From the NCBI GenBank assembly GCA_021234155.1, contig JAJEKV010000005.1, positions 12,641,787 to 12,705,786 of the forward strand: a stretch of 64,000 nucleotides of DNA, given 5' to 3'. Source of the DNA: Isoetes taiwanensis. Taxonomy: Eukaryota > Streptophyta > Lycopodiopsida > Isoetales > Isoetaceae. Every line of letters starts with the position of its first letter. Positions within the stretch are counted from its first letter, which is position 1. Both the position numbers and the translations under genes were made by a program. Below, piece after piece: positions 19,387 to 29,456 of this stretch. The notes under the pieces are model-generated. The model was not told the DNA's origin, did not search any database, and saw nothing but the letters and a program-made list of their open reading frames with translations.

Positions 19387-22300
19387 TCAGCCACATTTAT
19401 TAGTACCAGGTGGTCTAATGGTTTCGGGTGCGATGTGAATGTGGTCTGACTCCTGAAGTAGTGCTCGGATGAGAACATCACGACGATCCTCCGCATACTT
19501 TGGCAAGAACCAGTTTCGAGTAATCTGCAGATGTGACAACAATACTTACATAATAAGTATTGAAAACCATTTGTTTGCAAGACAAAAGACATGAGACACT
19601 CACATTGGTAGTTTTACCACACACGATTGTGTCTACAAACTTCTGCATATAAGCTGCAATATAGAGGCCACATGAATCCCCATCTTTCTGTTGTGGACAC
19701 TTATGAATCTTCACAACTGGTGAAGGGTTTTGTCCATGCTTCAAGAAAGTGGGACACTCGACAGAACCGCGTGCCATAGTGAGGATGTGGAGCCTGCAAA
19801 AGACCAGATCAACTTTGTAGCAAATGAATGAAAGAAGCTGCTAACATGGTATCCAATCTACTCAATATACTTTAATAAAAGGAGATGTAAAATACAAAAT
19901 ATCTCTTAAGTGCAAGCATGTCAACGTCAATGTCCTCGGCAAAATTGAAGATCTGAATGTTGATGGTGTTCTTACTCTTAGTAAGTGCCATGTTGAAGAT
20001 GGCCAAAGTGTGATGTTCAGTAACAGCATATAGCATTGGCATCATGATCCATCTGCACTTGAGCCAATTTATCCCTGTAAGAGCTCCCTTCACAATATCT
20101 CTTCCACGCTCGGAGGCTGCCATAGATTTATCTTTTTCGCTTGCCTTGCAGTGTGCTGCAAATTCCATGAAGCTGTCCGGTGGGAAGAACCAGACGTCGG
20201 CCTTCTTATCATCTGGAACACAGAGCTGCAGGTACCTATAACAAGTTGAAAAGGATGAAATTACTAACTTGACTTACACATACAAATGAATAAGTTCAAA
20301 GTCCAGTACCTGGCATACATATCCACATGCCGGTTGGAAAAGTTTCCAACATCCATGTCCAGCACATCTTGTTCAAATAAATAACACTCCATTTCAGGCA
20401 AAGATCCTAGGAAGATCCTTGCCTTCTTCAGCTTCATCATTCGGTTGAGCAAAGCATCATATGGTCTGTATTAAGAACTGCAGTCTGGGTTCTCATTGTC
20501 ATGAACTTCAACCTCCTTTACTATGTCAGAAGCAAGATTTGACACAAACTTAAGAGTATCCTGCTCTAGATCTTGACGCTCGGAAGATTCCTCTTGATTA
20601 GGACCTGTAAACATAGGATGTCATGGACTTCTCAATTGCTGTACATTGAAATAAAATGCTTTCTTACCTGTTTCTACTGCTTTAATTTTCTTCTTCTGTT
20701 AGGCGTGGACTTCTTCTTTTGAGTCACATTTTCTGTTGCTGCCTTTACTTTTGCAGATGTGGCCTTAGCCTGCTCCCTCAATCTCTCGAGTTCCTCGTCA
20801 TAATCTGGAATGTCACCATGCAGACCTGAAGTGCCAGCCTCCTCAACCTGTATCACCGTAGGAATAGTGAGTTTGTTTTTTTCTTCAATCACTGCTTTCT
20901 TTCCCTCGGCTACATCTTGCACCTCAATTTTTTTTGGAACCTCCAAAACTGTGAAAACCGAACCAAGAATAAGAAATTGCTTCCTCTGACACAATGCAAA
21001 ACAATTTGAAAACAAGCGCATCTGATCTGTGGTGTAATTTTTGCTCAGTTGTTTTTTTGGCACTTTGAAGCTCTGAAAATAAATCACACAACAGTCAGAT
21101 ATCAATCTCTAACTAATCAGTCTCTAACTATTCTGTTGAAAAATAGCAGTACATATTACTAGAACTGATCTATTTTGAAGTATTTTGAGTACATACACAT
21201 GTAAACAGCTATTTATCTAGATGGAATGTACATGTAATGTACATGAATGTGCTCCAATGTATGCACATGTACACATCAGACATTACATAAAATACCTCTA
21301 AATGTTCTGCCACAAAACTCAGTACACAACTTCTAATTTTATGTATTTAAGTTCTACACACTGTGAATGTACAACATGTATATAAGAAACACATATATGT
21401 ATGACATGGAAGCCATGGAACTATAAGTATAAAATAACCAGTACACTCCTACATGCTGTAGCAAAACCTTAAGTGCAGCAATCTACATGTAAATGGATTC
21501 TACATTGCAGTAATCCTGGGTGCAGCAAATTAAACATACATCATGAAACACTGCTTACCTCTAGTGTACACACCCAAGATCTTTGAAATGTTTTCATTCC
21601 ATTTGCATGCTCTTGGGCAGGATAGTCCAGCAGAAATAGAGTATGAGAAACAGAAGATATGAAATGAATGCTCGCATGGAGCAACTAGGATATGTTCATT
21701 ATTAGCAAAGCGATTACTACAAAACGCACATCCATGCACAGATATGAATTTTTCTTCAGTTGGAGAGATCACTAAGCTTGTTTTGAACTGAAGGAGAATC
21801 ACTGCAGAATGCATCATGTATTTATGCATATCATCAAGACGTCTGCAGCACTCAAACTGAACTTTGTGAGCCTCCTCAAGTTCTGCAATCCTCTTTTCAC
21901 ATAACTCCTTTTCCCGAATGGCTTTCTCCAATGGCTCCTGAATTCTCTTCAGCATTTCTTCTTTCCTGGTTCTATCCCTCATCAAAAGGTCAACCTCCTG
22001 CTGCACAGTCTTGATGTCTCTCTTATTCTGCTTAGCGTCGTCGAGAACACTATTGATGTCTTCTTGTATCTGTGCTAGGTCCTCTTCATGTGCATCCTTT
22101 CTTCCTGAAAACTTATTTATGTTGTCACGTAGTTCTGCCTGCTGAATTTTCAGTTCTTCAACCTTGGATGTGCTGTTAATTAACTCTCCATGACACTGCT
22201 GCAACAGTTTCTGCAAATTCAAGGTCTTCTTTAGGGTAAAATCCTTGCTGAAATTTAGGAATCTTGGATGTGGATTTAGAGGTCCCAATTTCTTCTGTAA

Positions 22301-22763
22301 TAGCAGATTCTTTTGCTCCTCCCTTTGCCAAATATTTGGCCAAAACTTTAAAAGTATCCCAATCTACTTTTTTACCTGTCAATTGAAGGGCAAATGCACG
22401 AGCAAAGTACTCAGGTACATGGCGATTTATGACCTCCCGCTTACCAAAAACAATTTCATAATGTTTGTAGAAGTTCTCGGCCCACTCTGGCTTCACGCTA
22501 GATTCTTTGAACCCCCGTATGTCTTTGGGCCCCCACTGCTCGTCCATGATCTGTTGTAAATCTGGAAAAATTTCATCTGCATTGACACATCTTACATGCT
22601 TTACTTCCACAACAGCGGGTTCTTCATAAATAAGTCTTCTTTTTGGCCCTGGTTCCTCAAAAGCTTGAACCTTTTTCTTGTTTTTTTCGGCTTTCTTGCT
22701 AGAATCGACTGTTTTCAAATTCTTATATAATCTGGATGACTTCCGGGAGGCAAAGGCGTCCAT
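19387..22763 (-). CDS. Transposon-type gene: coiled coil, RING-like finger, C48 (Ulp1) cysteine protease
   Basis: Exon-like blocks on the minus strand build one protein. The N-terminus is at 22763 (MDAFASRKSSRLYK, basic). A long coiled coil follows (~22200-21900, KVEELKIQQAELRDN...). A RING-like finger follows (CAFCSNRF...CEHSFHIFC...CPRAC, ~21735-21600). A Lys/Glu-rich linker is at 21105-20674. The protease part spans ~20460-19387: WLKCRWIMMPMLYAV then HHTLAIFNM (catalytic His), and KCPQQKDGDSCGLYIAAYM (Gln and catalytic Cys). The last exons are clear: complement(19604-19793) and complement(19387-19524, ending APETIRPPGTNKCG). Both use GT-AG sites. Between the first two blocks (~22200-22290) the frame changes without an obvious intron. 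C48 proteases cleave ubiquitin-like proteins and are common passengers of plant DNA transposons. The convergent transposase pseudogene supports a shared element. Confidence 0.72.
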
Positions 22764-24408
22764 TGCTTGGATTTGGGCAAGGATTTCGAGGAAGAAGAAC
22801 AAATTACAATCGAATTACTTCGTTGATCACACAGAAACATAAAAAATTGGAACGGCGGCAATTTTTTTTCCTAAACAGGAAACACTTTGCAATCTCCCTC
22901 TGAAAAATTGCAATGAAGGTCCGTTCTGGTTGCCACTGCCACTCATAATTTTGAATTGCTGACGTGGCTACTCCTAATGATTACATATCCCAACTAACTA
23001 AAATTAAAAAAAATAACAAAAATGGGTGCCTACATGCCCTACATTATACATAATGTAAGGGCATTTTTTTTGGACACACTAGCTCTCTTTTACCCCTTGG
23101 CACACATGAGTTAAGGGGACAATGCAAAAAGCTTAAGCAAAGAATGAATAGGAGCAAGGTGGTGTTAAGGGGAAGATGTGAAAACTTTAAGCCAAGAATA
23201 ATTACGTAATTTTGATTAACATCCATGTTCAAGACATTTTTGCTACAAAGTCTTGAGGACATGAGGTAATTTCGGCCACCATGTCATTCTTGATACAAAA
23301 CATATGGCAATAGTGCAGGTTCAACTCCTGCATATTCTTTCGCATCTCAAGGATGTCCAGAATTGAGATCTATCTGGATTAGCACAAAATGTCTTTTGCA
23401 GCGGGTTGGAGAAGAGGGAAATGTTTCGCGGCGGCTGCAATAAATTTCTTATATTGATAAACCATGTTGCATAATGACATATAGTCTATAAACTTCTGAA
23501 CCCGCAAATGCGTATTGGTTTATGTGGTTAGTACCAACAATACAATGCAAAAGAATAAAACTAAATAAAAGATCATACAAGCCAATTACAAATTATGATT
23601 ACGAATGATCATATACACAATTTTGTGACGTGCATCCATTATATGCTTTATAAAATGTGATCATTTGGATAGCTCATCATAGATGTATTGTAAAAGCGCA
23701 CAACTAGCTAGTCATAAACTCATGATAGGTTGTAATTCGGCATTGGCTTATATTTGCTTCGAGCCTTGGGACATGTGACATGCTAGAATGGTTCTTCCTA
23801 TTCAACTAGAGATTGAATTTGATTCAGTAAGCCAATTTTCTATAAGATAAGATAAAATAAGATAGAAGGACTACAACTTTTGCCCTATGAATTGCCAAAA
23901 AATTATATACGTCATGCAACACTATTGTTCAGTTTCAAGCCTTGCCTATGCTTTTTTCAACAACAGTAAGTAGCAGTATTGGGGCAATCCATAGTTCTTT
24001 AACACCTTGTTTCTTAAATGGTTGAACTTACAATAATGCAAACCATTCAACTTTTGTCACTTAGAATAATGCTCCATCGTCTTCTTATCCACCTTGCACA
24101 TTCCATTATTCCTACCCCCACAACTAAGACCTCCACTGTTGGTACTCCGTTATGGAGATGATTACATTTGTAGTTCTTTATTCCACTTCCAAACACCACT
24201 ACATCCACCCATTACACATGTCAATGACTAATGCCTGTCTTTTATTCATATGCCATAAGGCAACATAGATATTACAACATATGTAATGTAACACTTATGT
24301 GCCTCATTAAAAGCTTAGAAAATAGAATAAGCATACAATATTGATAAAGATTATACAGTAAAGATATCTTGCCGCTCATTCGATGAATCAATATTCTATA
24401 TTCTGTTG
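22764..24408. other. Spacer with a palindrome; no gene seen
   Basis: The sequence contains the upstream region of the C48 gene and then AT-rich spacer. A near-perfect palindrome lies at 23034-23064 (ATGCCCTACATTAT facing ATAATGTAAGGGCAT). I could not find an inverted partner of this end near 16.9-17.2 kb, so transposon termini remain undefined. Confidence 0.4.
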
Positions 24409-24947
24409 TCATAGATCTAGTTCACAATTTTCTAAGATTTCACCATGTTGAGCATGCTCCTTACAAAGCCAAGCGATCGTATTATCTGGAAACATCACTT
24501 GATAAAGTCTAAACACTTTCATATCCAGCCCTTTACCCTTTGTAACATACCTTAAAAATTCTCGCATTTCGTTCTCTGTCAATTTATTACCCTTATGAAT
24601 GTAATCTGCAGTTACTTTTTGCTCCAATATAAAGCTGACAATGCTTGGAACATTTTCAGCTAATATATTTACCAAACTTGGCACGAATAGAGGGACTATT
24701 GGTCCTGCCATTATTGTCATTGTCACCTTTATTGCGATAGTAATATAAGTGATTGCAGGAGCTAATATCGGAGCTGCTTTAACTAACCAATCAGGTGGAA
24801 GTGTCATGTTGATGCCTTCTCGATTTTCAACTTGGTGGGGACCTTCCCTTGCTTCACACAATAGATGAAACTTAATATTGGTTCCAAAAATTTCTGAGTA
24901 CTTCTGAATGAAATTCTTTTCATCTGTAAAGTAAGGTAAACTTGGAA
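24409..24947 (-). pseudogene. ROCO pseudogene, segment 5: C-terminal tail
   Basis: The frame downstream of hairpin element B encodes the end of the ROCO-like protein: TDEKNFIQKYSEIFGTN, a hydrophobic stretch (PILAPAITYITIAIKVTMT, ~residues 80-115 of this segment), and a charged tail ending ENCELDL. If the insertion and one copy of its 11-bp duplication are ignored, the frame is continuous with the segment at 26010. This shows that both pieces once belonged to one gene. The upstream part of this open frame (25017-24948) belongs to the inserted repeat. The function of this tail is not recognised. Confidence 0.7.
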
Positions 24948-25112
24948 ACCAACAAACCACAGGCTTCTCATTCATCTCAGCAGATTTTCTACAATGGTGG
25001 ATAGTGGGTAGCCGCACACATGCAAACTACCCATAAAAAATAAAGGGAATATCCAAGTATATAATTTGGACCCCATAAAATACAATGCTAATAGATGTTT
25101 GGCTGATGTACC

Positions 25113-25193
25113 TGCCGAAAGCTTATCACCGGGATTAAAAAACCCCGCCCTTTCGGGTTTTCGAGGAAAAACCCTAGTGATAAGCCTTCGGCA
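25113..25193 (-). other. Conserved stem-loop 1 of the hairpin-rich element (copy B)
   Basis: Arms 25177-25193 and 25113-25129 pair over 17 positions with a single G-U wobble in minus-sense RNA. The 47-nt interior matches copy A almost base for base, including the inner GGGTTTTTCCTCGAAAACCC hairpin. Confidence 0.85.
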
Positions 25194-25444
25194 AGGGGCT
25201 TGGACAAACGTAAGGCAGAGAAATCGCTCCCAAAACCCACGAATGAAGAAGTCAAAACAGATGTCGCTCGCCAACCTGTACCTGCACATCACCAACACAA
25301 AAAAACGTGACAAAACAAACCTCCCAGATTGGAGGGGCTGATCACGCATGCCATGCGACAATAAAACAAAAACCTCTTCAAATAGAGGGGCTGGTCACGC
25401 GTGCCAGGCGACAAATACAATAAACAAAGAAGGGGGGGAGGGTG

Positions 25445-25998
25445 GGTTCAAGAAAAGAGAATAAGGTACTGCTGAGAGAGAAGAGGAAGCGCCGATGAGA
25501 CGTTGATGTAGAACCGCGCCTAAAATAGCGAACTCCCAACCAGAAAGGGCATGCACCGCATGCATGCATGCAAGACATGCATGCTCGCCCCATTCTAGAA
25601 TGGCGATCCGATGTCTCGGATCGATGGGATTCTAGAATGGGGCTTGCATGAAACCAACAAACTGCCCGAATACCAAAGGAACAAAACTAGGATCGAGGAC
25701 GAAGGTCACAGGATGAAGGTTAAAGAAGAGCCAAGGCCGAGAAAGGACATGCCACAGCATGAAAGAAACGCCAAATTGGCCAAATCAAACAGGGAGAAGC
25801 CCTCCCCTGCCTGGATTCAAGAAAAAAGAATAAGGTACTGCTGAGAGAGAAGAGGAAGCGCCGATGAGACGTTGATGCAGAACCGCGCCTAAAATAGTGA
25901 ACTCCCAACCAGAAAGGGCATGCGCCGCATGCATGCATACAAGACATGCATGCTCGCCCCATTCTAGAATGGCGATTCGATGTCTCGGATCGATGGGA
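25445..25998. repeat. Partial tandem duplication within copy B (369-bp offset)
   Basis: Segments 25445-25629 and 25814-25998 are nearly identical and end at the same base (…CGGATCGATGGGA). The first is followed by the outer arm of the nested stem (ATTCTAGAATGGGG). The second is followed directly by the target duplication. The outer second copy therefore starts inside the stem. This is compatible with 5' truncation during insertion of a tandem template. Confidence 0.9.
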
Positions 25999-26009
25999 TA
26001 AACTTGGAA

Positions 26010-26849
26010 GACCTGTCTTAAGCAACTGTATTGATTTTGCTAGTTGTCTCGATATTTCCTTGGACCTTTTCTCTATGCTTCTTTCTAAATCGTTTATTGC
26101 TTCTAAAAGTTTCTCTTGTCCTTCTAGCACCTTATCCAATTTGTCTGAGATTTTTTCTTGTCCTTCTAATACCATATCAATTTTGTGGATCAGCTGATCA
26201 TTTGAATACGGACCAGCTTTGCATAAATCTGTCGCACTTCTAGCTAAATGGATGTTTATTTTTGGCCCTTTGCATCATGTTAATCTATCCACCTCACTTT
26301 CAATGCTTCTTAGTTTTTTCTCAACCACTTGCAACTGACTATTGTATTCAGACAATTCTTCAAGAAACAAAAGATCAACAATCTTGCTTGATGTGGCATC
26401 ACTCCATGTGTGCATGTAAGATGAACCATACACGTGAACCGCATGCTTGATTCTTGATAGGGGCTCCACATCTAAAACTTGAGTTGGTTGTCAATAATCA
26501 ACCAAAGTATTAAATGGTCGCGCATTATCAAATGGAATCTTGGTGAATTCGAACCTCATTATATGCTCTTCCAATGAAATAGATGGACAACTTGAATCTG
26601 AAATGCATACATCAAAAATGGACCTCTATATTTCAAAGTATTTGCTGTTGACTGTTTCTTGTTTTGCATTCGTAGGAAACCATATCATGATGTCTATCCG
26701 TTGGCGATCTTTCCAATCATCAGTATCTCCTCCAACTTTAATGCAGAAATGGATGTCTTCGATTGCTAAAGCAACCCAGCCATCTCCCACATGGTAAGAC
26801 TTATTACAACAAATGTCTTGAAGCCTCACTTGCAGCTTTGTAAAAATAC
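26010..26849 (-). pseudogene. ROCO pseudogene, segment 4: post-COR region and coiled coil
   Basis: This segment follows a 47-bp intron-like gap (26896-26850, GT...AG). It starts IFTKLQVRLQDICC and continues through a globular part (DGWVALAIEDIHFCIKVGG) to amphipathic helices (EGQEKLLEAINDLERSIEKR, ~26150-26080) and the insertion point. The frame is constant, but three in-frame stops interrupt it: TAG at 26626-26628, TGA at 26491-26493 and TGA at 26275-26277. Sequence on both sides of each stop looks like the same protein. Each stop could derive from CAG or CGA by one C-to-T change. Confidence 0.7.
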
Positions 26850-26896
26850 CTATTAAAGAGATGATAAAAATATCATTGAGCATATTAAAAAGGTAC

Positions 26897-27719
26897 CTGA
26901 AGGTAGCAGAGTATGTTCTTTATCCTTGCATTCATATCTCCGACCCCTAAATTGGACGTCTGTTGAGATGTTTTTGAATCCCCTATATTCATATAATCTT
27001 CCTTCCAATAATGCTGGTACCAAAACATGATCATCATCGTTAGTAGGTAGAAAAATGACGGCCATTTTGCTTAGGCACTTGAGAATGGTTTTGACATGTG
27101 TAGGTAGTCCACAAATTTGAAGAAAGTTACGCGTCACATGTGTAATATCAAAATGACCTCTTTTCTCGAGGGGTTTTCCAAGTAGCTCGGGTGTTACGTA
27201 ACTCCCAATCACCTCACGGACAAACCATTGGGCATCTAGAATAATAATGTCAGAGATTTCAATAAAATAAATGAGTTCTCCCATGTCATGGAGATGTGAC
27301 AAAGCAAGGCGTAGAGTGTCAAGAGAAATATATCTATTATCATCAAGCAAACTACGAACAAGTTCGTCAAAACTGATAATTTTTGTCCTTTCGCGACTAT
27401 ACATGATGACGAAGAGTAAATTCCTTTCAGCAATTCTTCTCAAGTGCATTAGTAGCTGACTACAAAGCAGGGGAATTTTCTGTCGTTGTTGAAGGAGATC
27501 ACCCAAAGTTACCTTGATGTTAGCCTTTAATAGTCTCAGATCTTTAAGATGAAGAGCAACAAACCCAAAAACATTGTCTTCGATGTTTGACTTCCCAAAG
27601 TCAAGAAGACTGCAGTATTTGTCAATTTGATTCCTAGTTAGTCTCCTTGCATCTGTTGTCTTATCTTCAGGAGGGCTGAGGTAACTGAGAACTATGAGGA
27701 CCTTTGGTTTGGAACTGAG
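26897..27719 (-). pseudogene. ROCO pseudogene, segment 3: COR domain
   Basis: In the same frame as the ROC segment, separated only by a TGA at 27720-27722. It begins with KPKVLIVLSYLSPPED (the G4-like end of ROC) and continues into a COR-type winged-helix region, with ISFDELVRSLL, LRLALSHLHDMGELIYF, IIILDAQWFVREVIGSYVTP and CLSKMAVIFLP. The 'WF...v...' and 'L...G.l' spacing is typical of COR, the dimerisation module that always follows ROC in ROCO proteins. The segment ends at a CAG/GT donor (26897/26896). Confidence 0.8.
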
Positions 27720-28484
27720 TCAGCTATGGGAGACGATGAATCTAAGCCAATATCCAAGGTCATTATTGAATTGAACAAGACAAGAGTTGTCCTCAAATGA
27801 AGGAGCCTTGCAAACAATTAGAAAGATGTCTTTATCAGAACCCCTCACAAAATGATGATGAAAGGCATGGAATTCTTTCTGGCCAGCAAGATCACAAAGA
27901 ACAAGTTTCTTTTCACCAAATTGAAGGGTCCTCAAATCCATACCTATAGTAGAGGGATGTTGCTGCAAACGTTTTGGGCGAGCCATCTTTCTGAGGAGAT
28001 TCTTTCTGACAGTGGTCTTACCAACACCTGAGAATCCACAAATGAAGAGCTTGGCAGTGGTGGGTTGGACCTGTGGGTAATCTGCAAGCCCACTTTGACG
28101 AAGTGTTCTGTTGCGATTCAATATGTCTCTAAGTTGATTTTCAATTAGCGGCGATGTGCAATTTACGATGTGCAATTGCTGAAGTGGACACAGGTAGTTG
28201 AACTTGAGGACGTGTAACAACTGTTTCTCATCGTCTTCCGTGTGGTGGATTGCTAATACCAAGTTCTCATGCTGCTGTTTCAATGCATTCGCAATTCTGG
28301 TTATAAATTCCGTGATGCCTCCTGGCCCATAAAGTGAACACACATCGTCATGTGAATCTATAAACGAAAAAGTTCGCAGTTTGCAATGGTATCTCTGAAG
28401 AGCATCACCAAGCAAAACTCGGTGTCCTCCTTCATATCCCACAGAATACACAACAGTCAAATGCTCCAATTGGCAGTGGGGGCT
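27720..28484 (-). pseudogene. ROCO pseudogene, segment 2: ROC GTPase domain
   Basis: The frame holds LFICGFSGVGKTTVRKNLL (P-loop, Walker A) and LVLCDLAGQKEFHAFHHHF (G3, DxxGQ), with a preceding all-alpha/beta linker rich in QLHIVNC-like LRR-derived sequence. ROC is a Ras-like GTPase domain found only next to COR. The domain itself is intact over ~250 residues but is closed by an in-frame TGA at 27720-27722, immediately before the G4 strand, and preceded by an in-frame TAA (28485-28487). The protein would be a cytosolic GTP-regulated scaffold. Plant ROCO roles are largely unknown apart from TORNADO1-type developmental functions. Confidence 0.87.
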
Positions 28485-28487
28485 TTA

Positions 28488-29420
28488 TAGAGCTTTAGCA
28501 AGCTCTCTTAGGTCCCCTATGAGCTGTAGCATGAGGCTCAACGGATGTGTGGTGAGTTGGTATGAGCGTACTTTTCCAATCTCTAACTGGGTCTTGCCAA
28601 CTTGGCAAGACCCAGTTGTTAGAGATTGGAAAAGTACGCTAAGATCGTCGTCTTCTAAGGAGTGCCCTCTGATATCTAAAGCCTGCACATGACAATCCTT
28701 GCTAGCAAGGGCATTCACCAAGGTCCTCCTGCCACCTTCATATTCTTCGTAAACCGTCGTTTAGGGGAAATTCCTCGAATATTCTCAATTTCTTTACTTT
28801 AGGTATTTTTTGGTTTATCTGGCATGGTAAAGCGCAGTTTCTTCTGCCTCAGAATTAGCTCCGCTTGAGAATGAAGAAGCTGGAGGTCGTCTTCATCCCG
28901 TCTTAGATCCAAGAATTGAAAACGGCAACTTTTGCTTTCAAGAAACTTTGCCAGGGCCTCAACGCCGCTCATTCCTACAGTATTATCCCACAAATCCAAG
29001 CTCATCAGATGGCAATTCGCTTTCAAGGGCTTTGACCAGGCTCTTGATGCCGTCTGATCTTATCCAATTAAATCCCAGAGCCAAAGTCTTCAAATGGCAA
29101 TTGGGGCTTTGGAGGGCTTTACTCAGGCTCTTGATGCCAATCTTATTACCTTGCAGATTCAAAGTCTTCAAATGGCAATTGGGGCTTTGAAGGGCTTCCG
29201 CCAGGCTCTTGGTGCCTTCTGATCCTATCCAATTACCTTGCAGATCCAAAGTCATCAAATGGCAATTGGGGCTTTGAAGGGCTTCAGCCAGGCTCTCGGT
29301 GCCTGTTGATCCTATATTATTACCTTGCAGATCCAGAGTCTTCAAATGGCAATTGGGACTTTGAAGGGCTTCAGCCAGGCTCTTGGTGCCTTCTGATCCT
29401 ATCCAATTACCTTGCAGATC
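28488..29420 (-). pseudogene. ROCO pseudogene, segment 1b: LRR array
   Basis: At least six leucine-rich repeats of the ribonuclease-inhibitor/NLRC3 type, with ~28-29-residue period and consensus ALQSPNCHLKTLDLQGN-xIGSEGTKSLAE. DNA identity between units is high (the phrase CAAATGGCAATTGGGGCTTTG recurs), so the array evolves by unequal exchange. A single extra G in a run near 29026-29031 shifts the frame in the last full repeats. A 36-bp palindromic duplication (28565-28640) extends the coding region in frame. A TAA at 28485-28487 replaces what other repeats encode as the Gln of LQSPNC. The array is cut at 29424 by the 12.3-kb transposon and resumes at 41775. Confidence 0.88.
28565..28640. repeat. 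Palindromic inverted duplication inside the LRR coding sequence
   Basis: 28565-28600 is the reverse complement of 28601-28640 apart from a 3-bp insertion and one end base (outer core AGCGTACTTTTCCAATCTC). The arms meet without a spacer, as expected of a template-switch or fold-back repair event. In the minus-strand frame the duplication adds about twelve codons without a stop. Confidence 0.95.
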
Positions 29421-29424
29421 CAAA

Positions 29425-29456
29425 AACCATCATTCAATTAAATTGGGATTATGTCT
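29425..29456 (+). repeat. Left terminal inverted repeat of the 12.3-kb transposon
   Basis: A 32-bp sequence identical in reverse complement to 41739-41770. Identity stops exactly at base 33. Confidence 0.95.

Larger units (their letters stand above)
24948..25998 (-). mobile_element. Hairpin-rich repeat element, copy B (1,051 bp, 11-bp target duplication)
   Basis: The element interrupts the ROCO pseudogene. The 11-bp TAAACTTGGAA occurs at 24937-24947 and 25999-26009. There are no terminal inverted repeats. In minus-sense order it carries the nested CGATCCGA stem (twice, because of a partial 369-bp tandem duplication), a CGGCGCTTCC...CAGCAG block, two ~53-bp units each with a small hairpin (25320-25335 and 25373-25388), stem-loop 1 (25193-25113), stem-loop 2 (25033-25005) and GATGAATGAGAAGCCT. 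The order matches copy A. A variable-length duplication without inverted ends points to target-primed retrotransposition. The 3' end repeats sequence found just before the nested stem (GTTTGTTGGTTTC), as in copy A, so the units may be circularly permuted or tandem derived. Confidence 0.78.

Noticed and set aside
23300-23345. tRNA-like T arm (GCAGG-TTCAACT-CCTGC)
   Set aside because: The T arm is perfect, but no matching acceptor stem, D arm or anticodon arm could be drawn upstream.
25111-25150. Hammerhead ribozyme core near CTGATGTACC...GAAAGC
   Set aside because: The invariant CUGANGA core is not met and the sequence is not conserved in copy A.
24937-26009. Insert B as a newly created intron (introner-like)
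   Set aside because: The 11-bp duplication has GT and AG in positions that would remove one base and shift the frame, so precise splicing out is not supported.
26275-28487. Nuclear U-to-C RNA editing as the explanation of the in-frame stops
   Set aside because: Editing of this type is known from organelles. The gene also has a frameshift and two insertions, so decay is simpler. It is kept only as a check in the findings.
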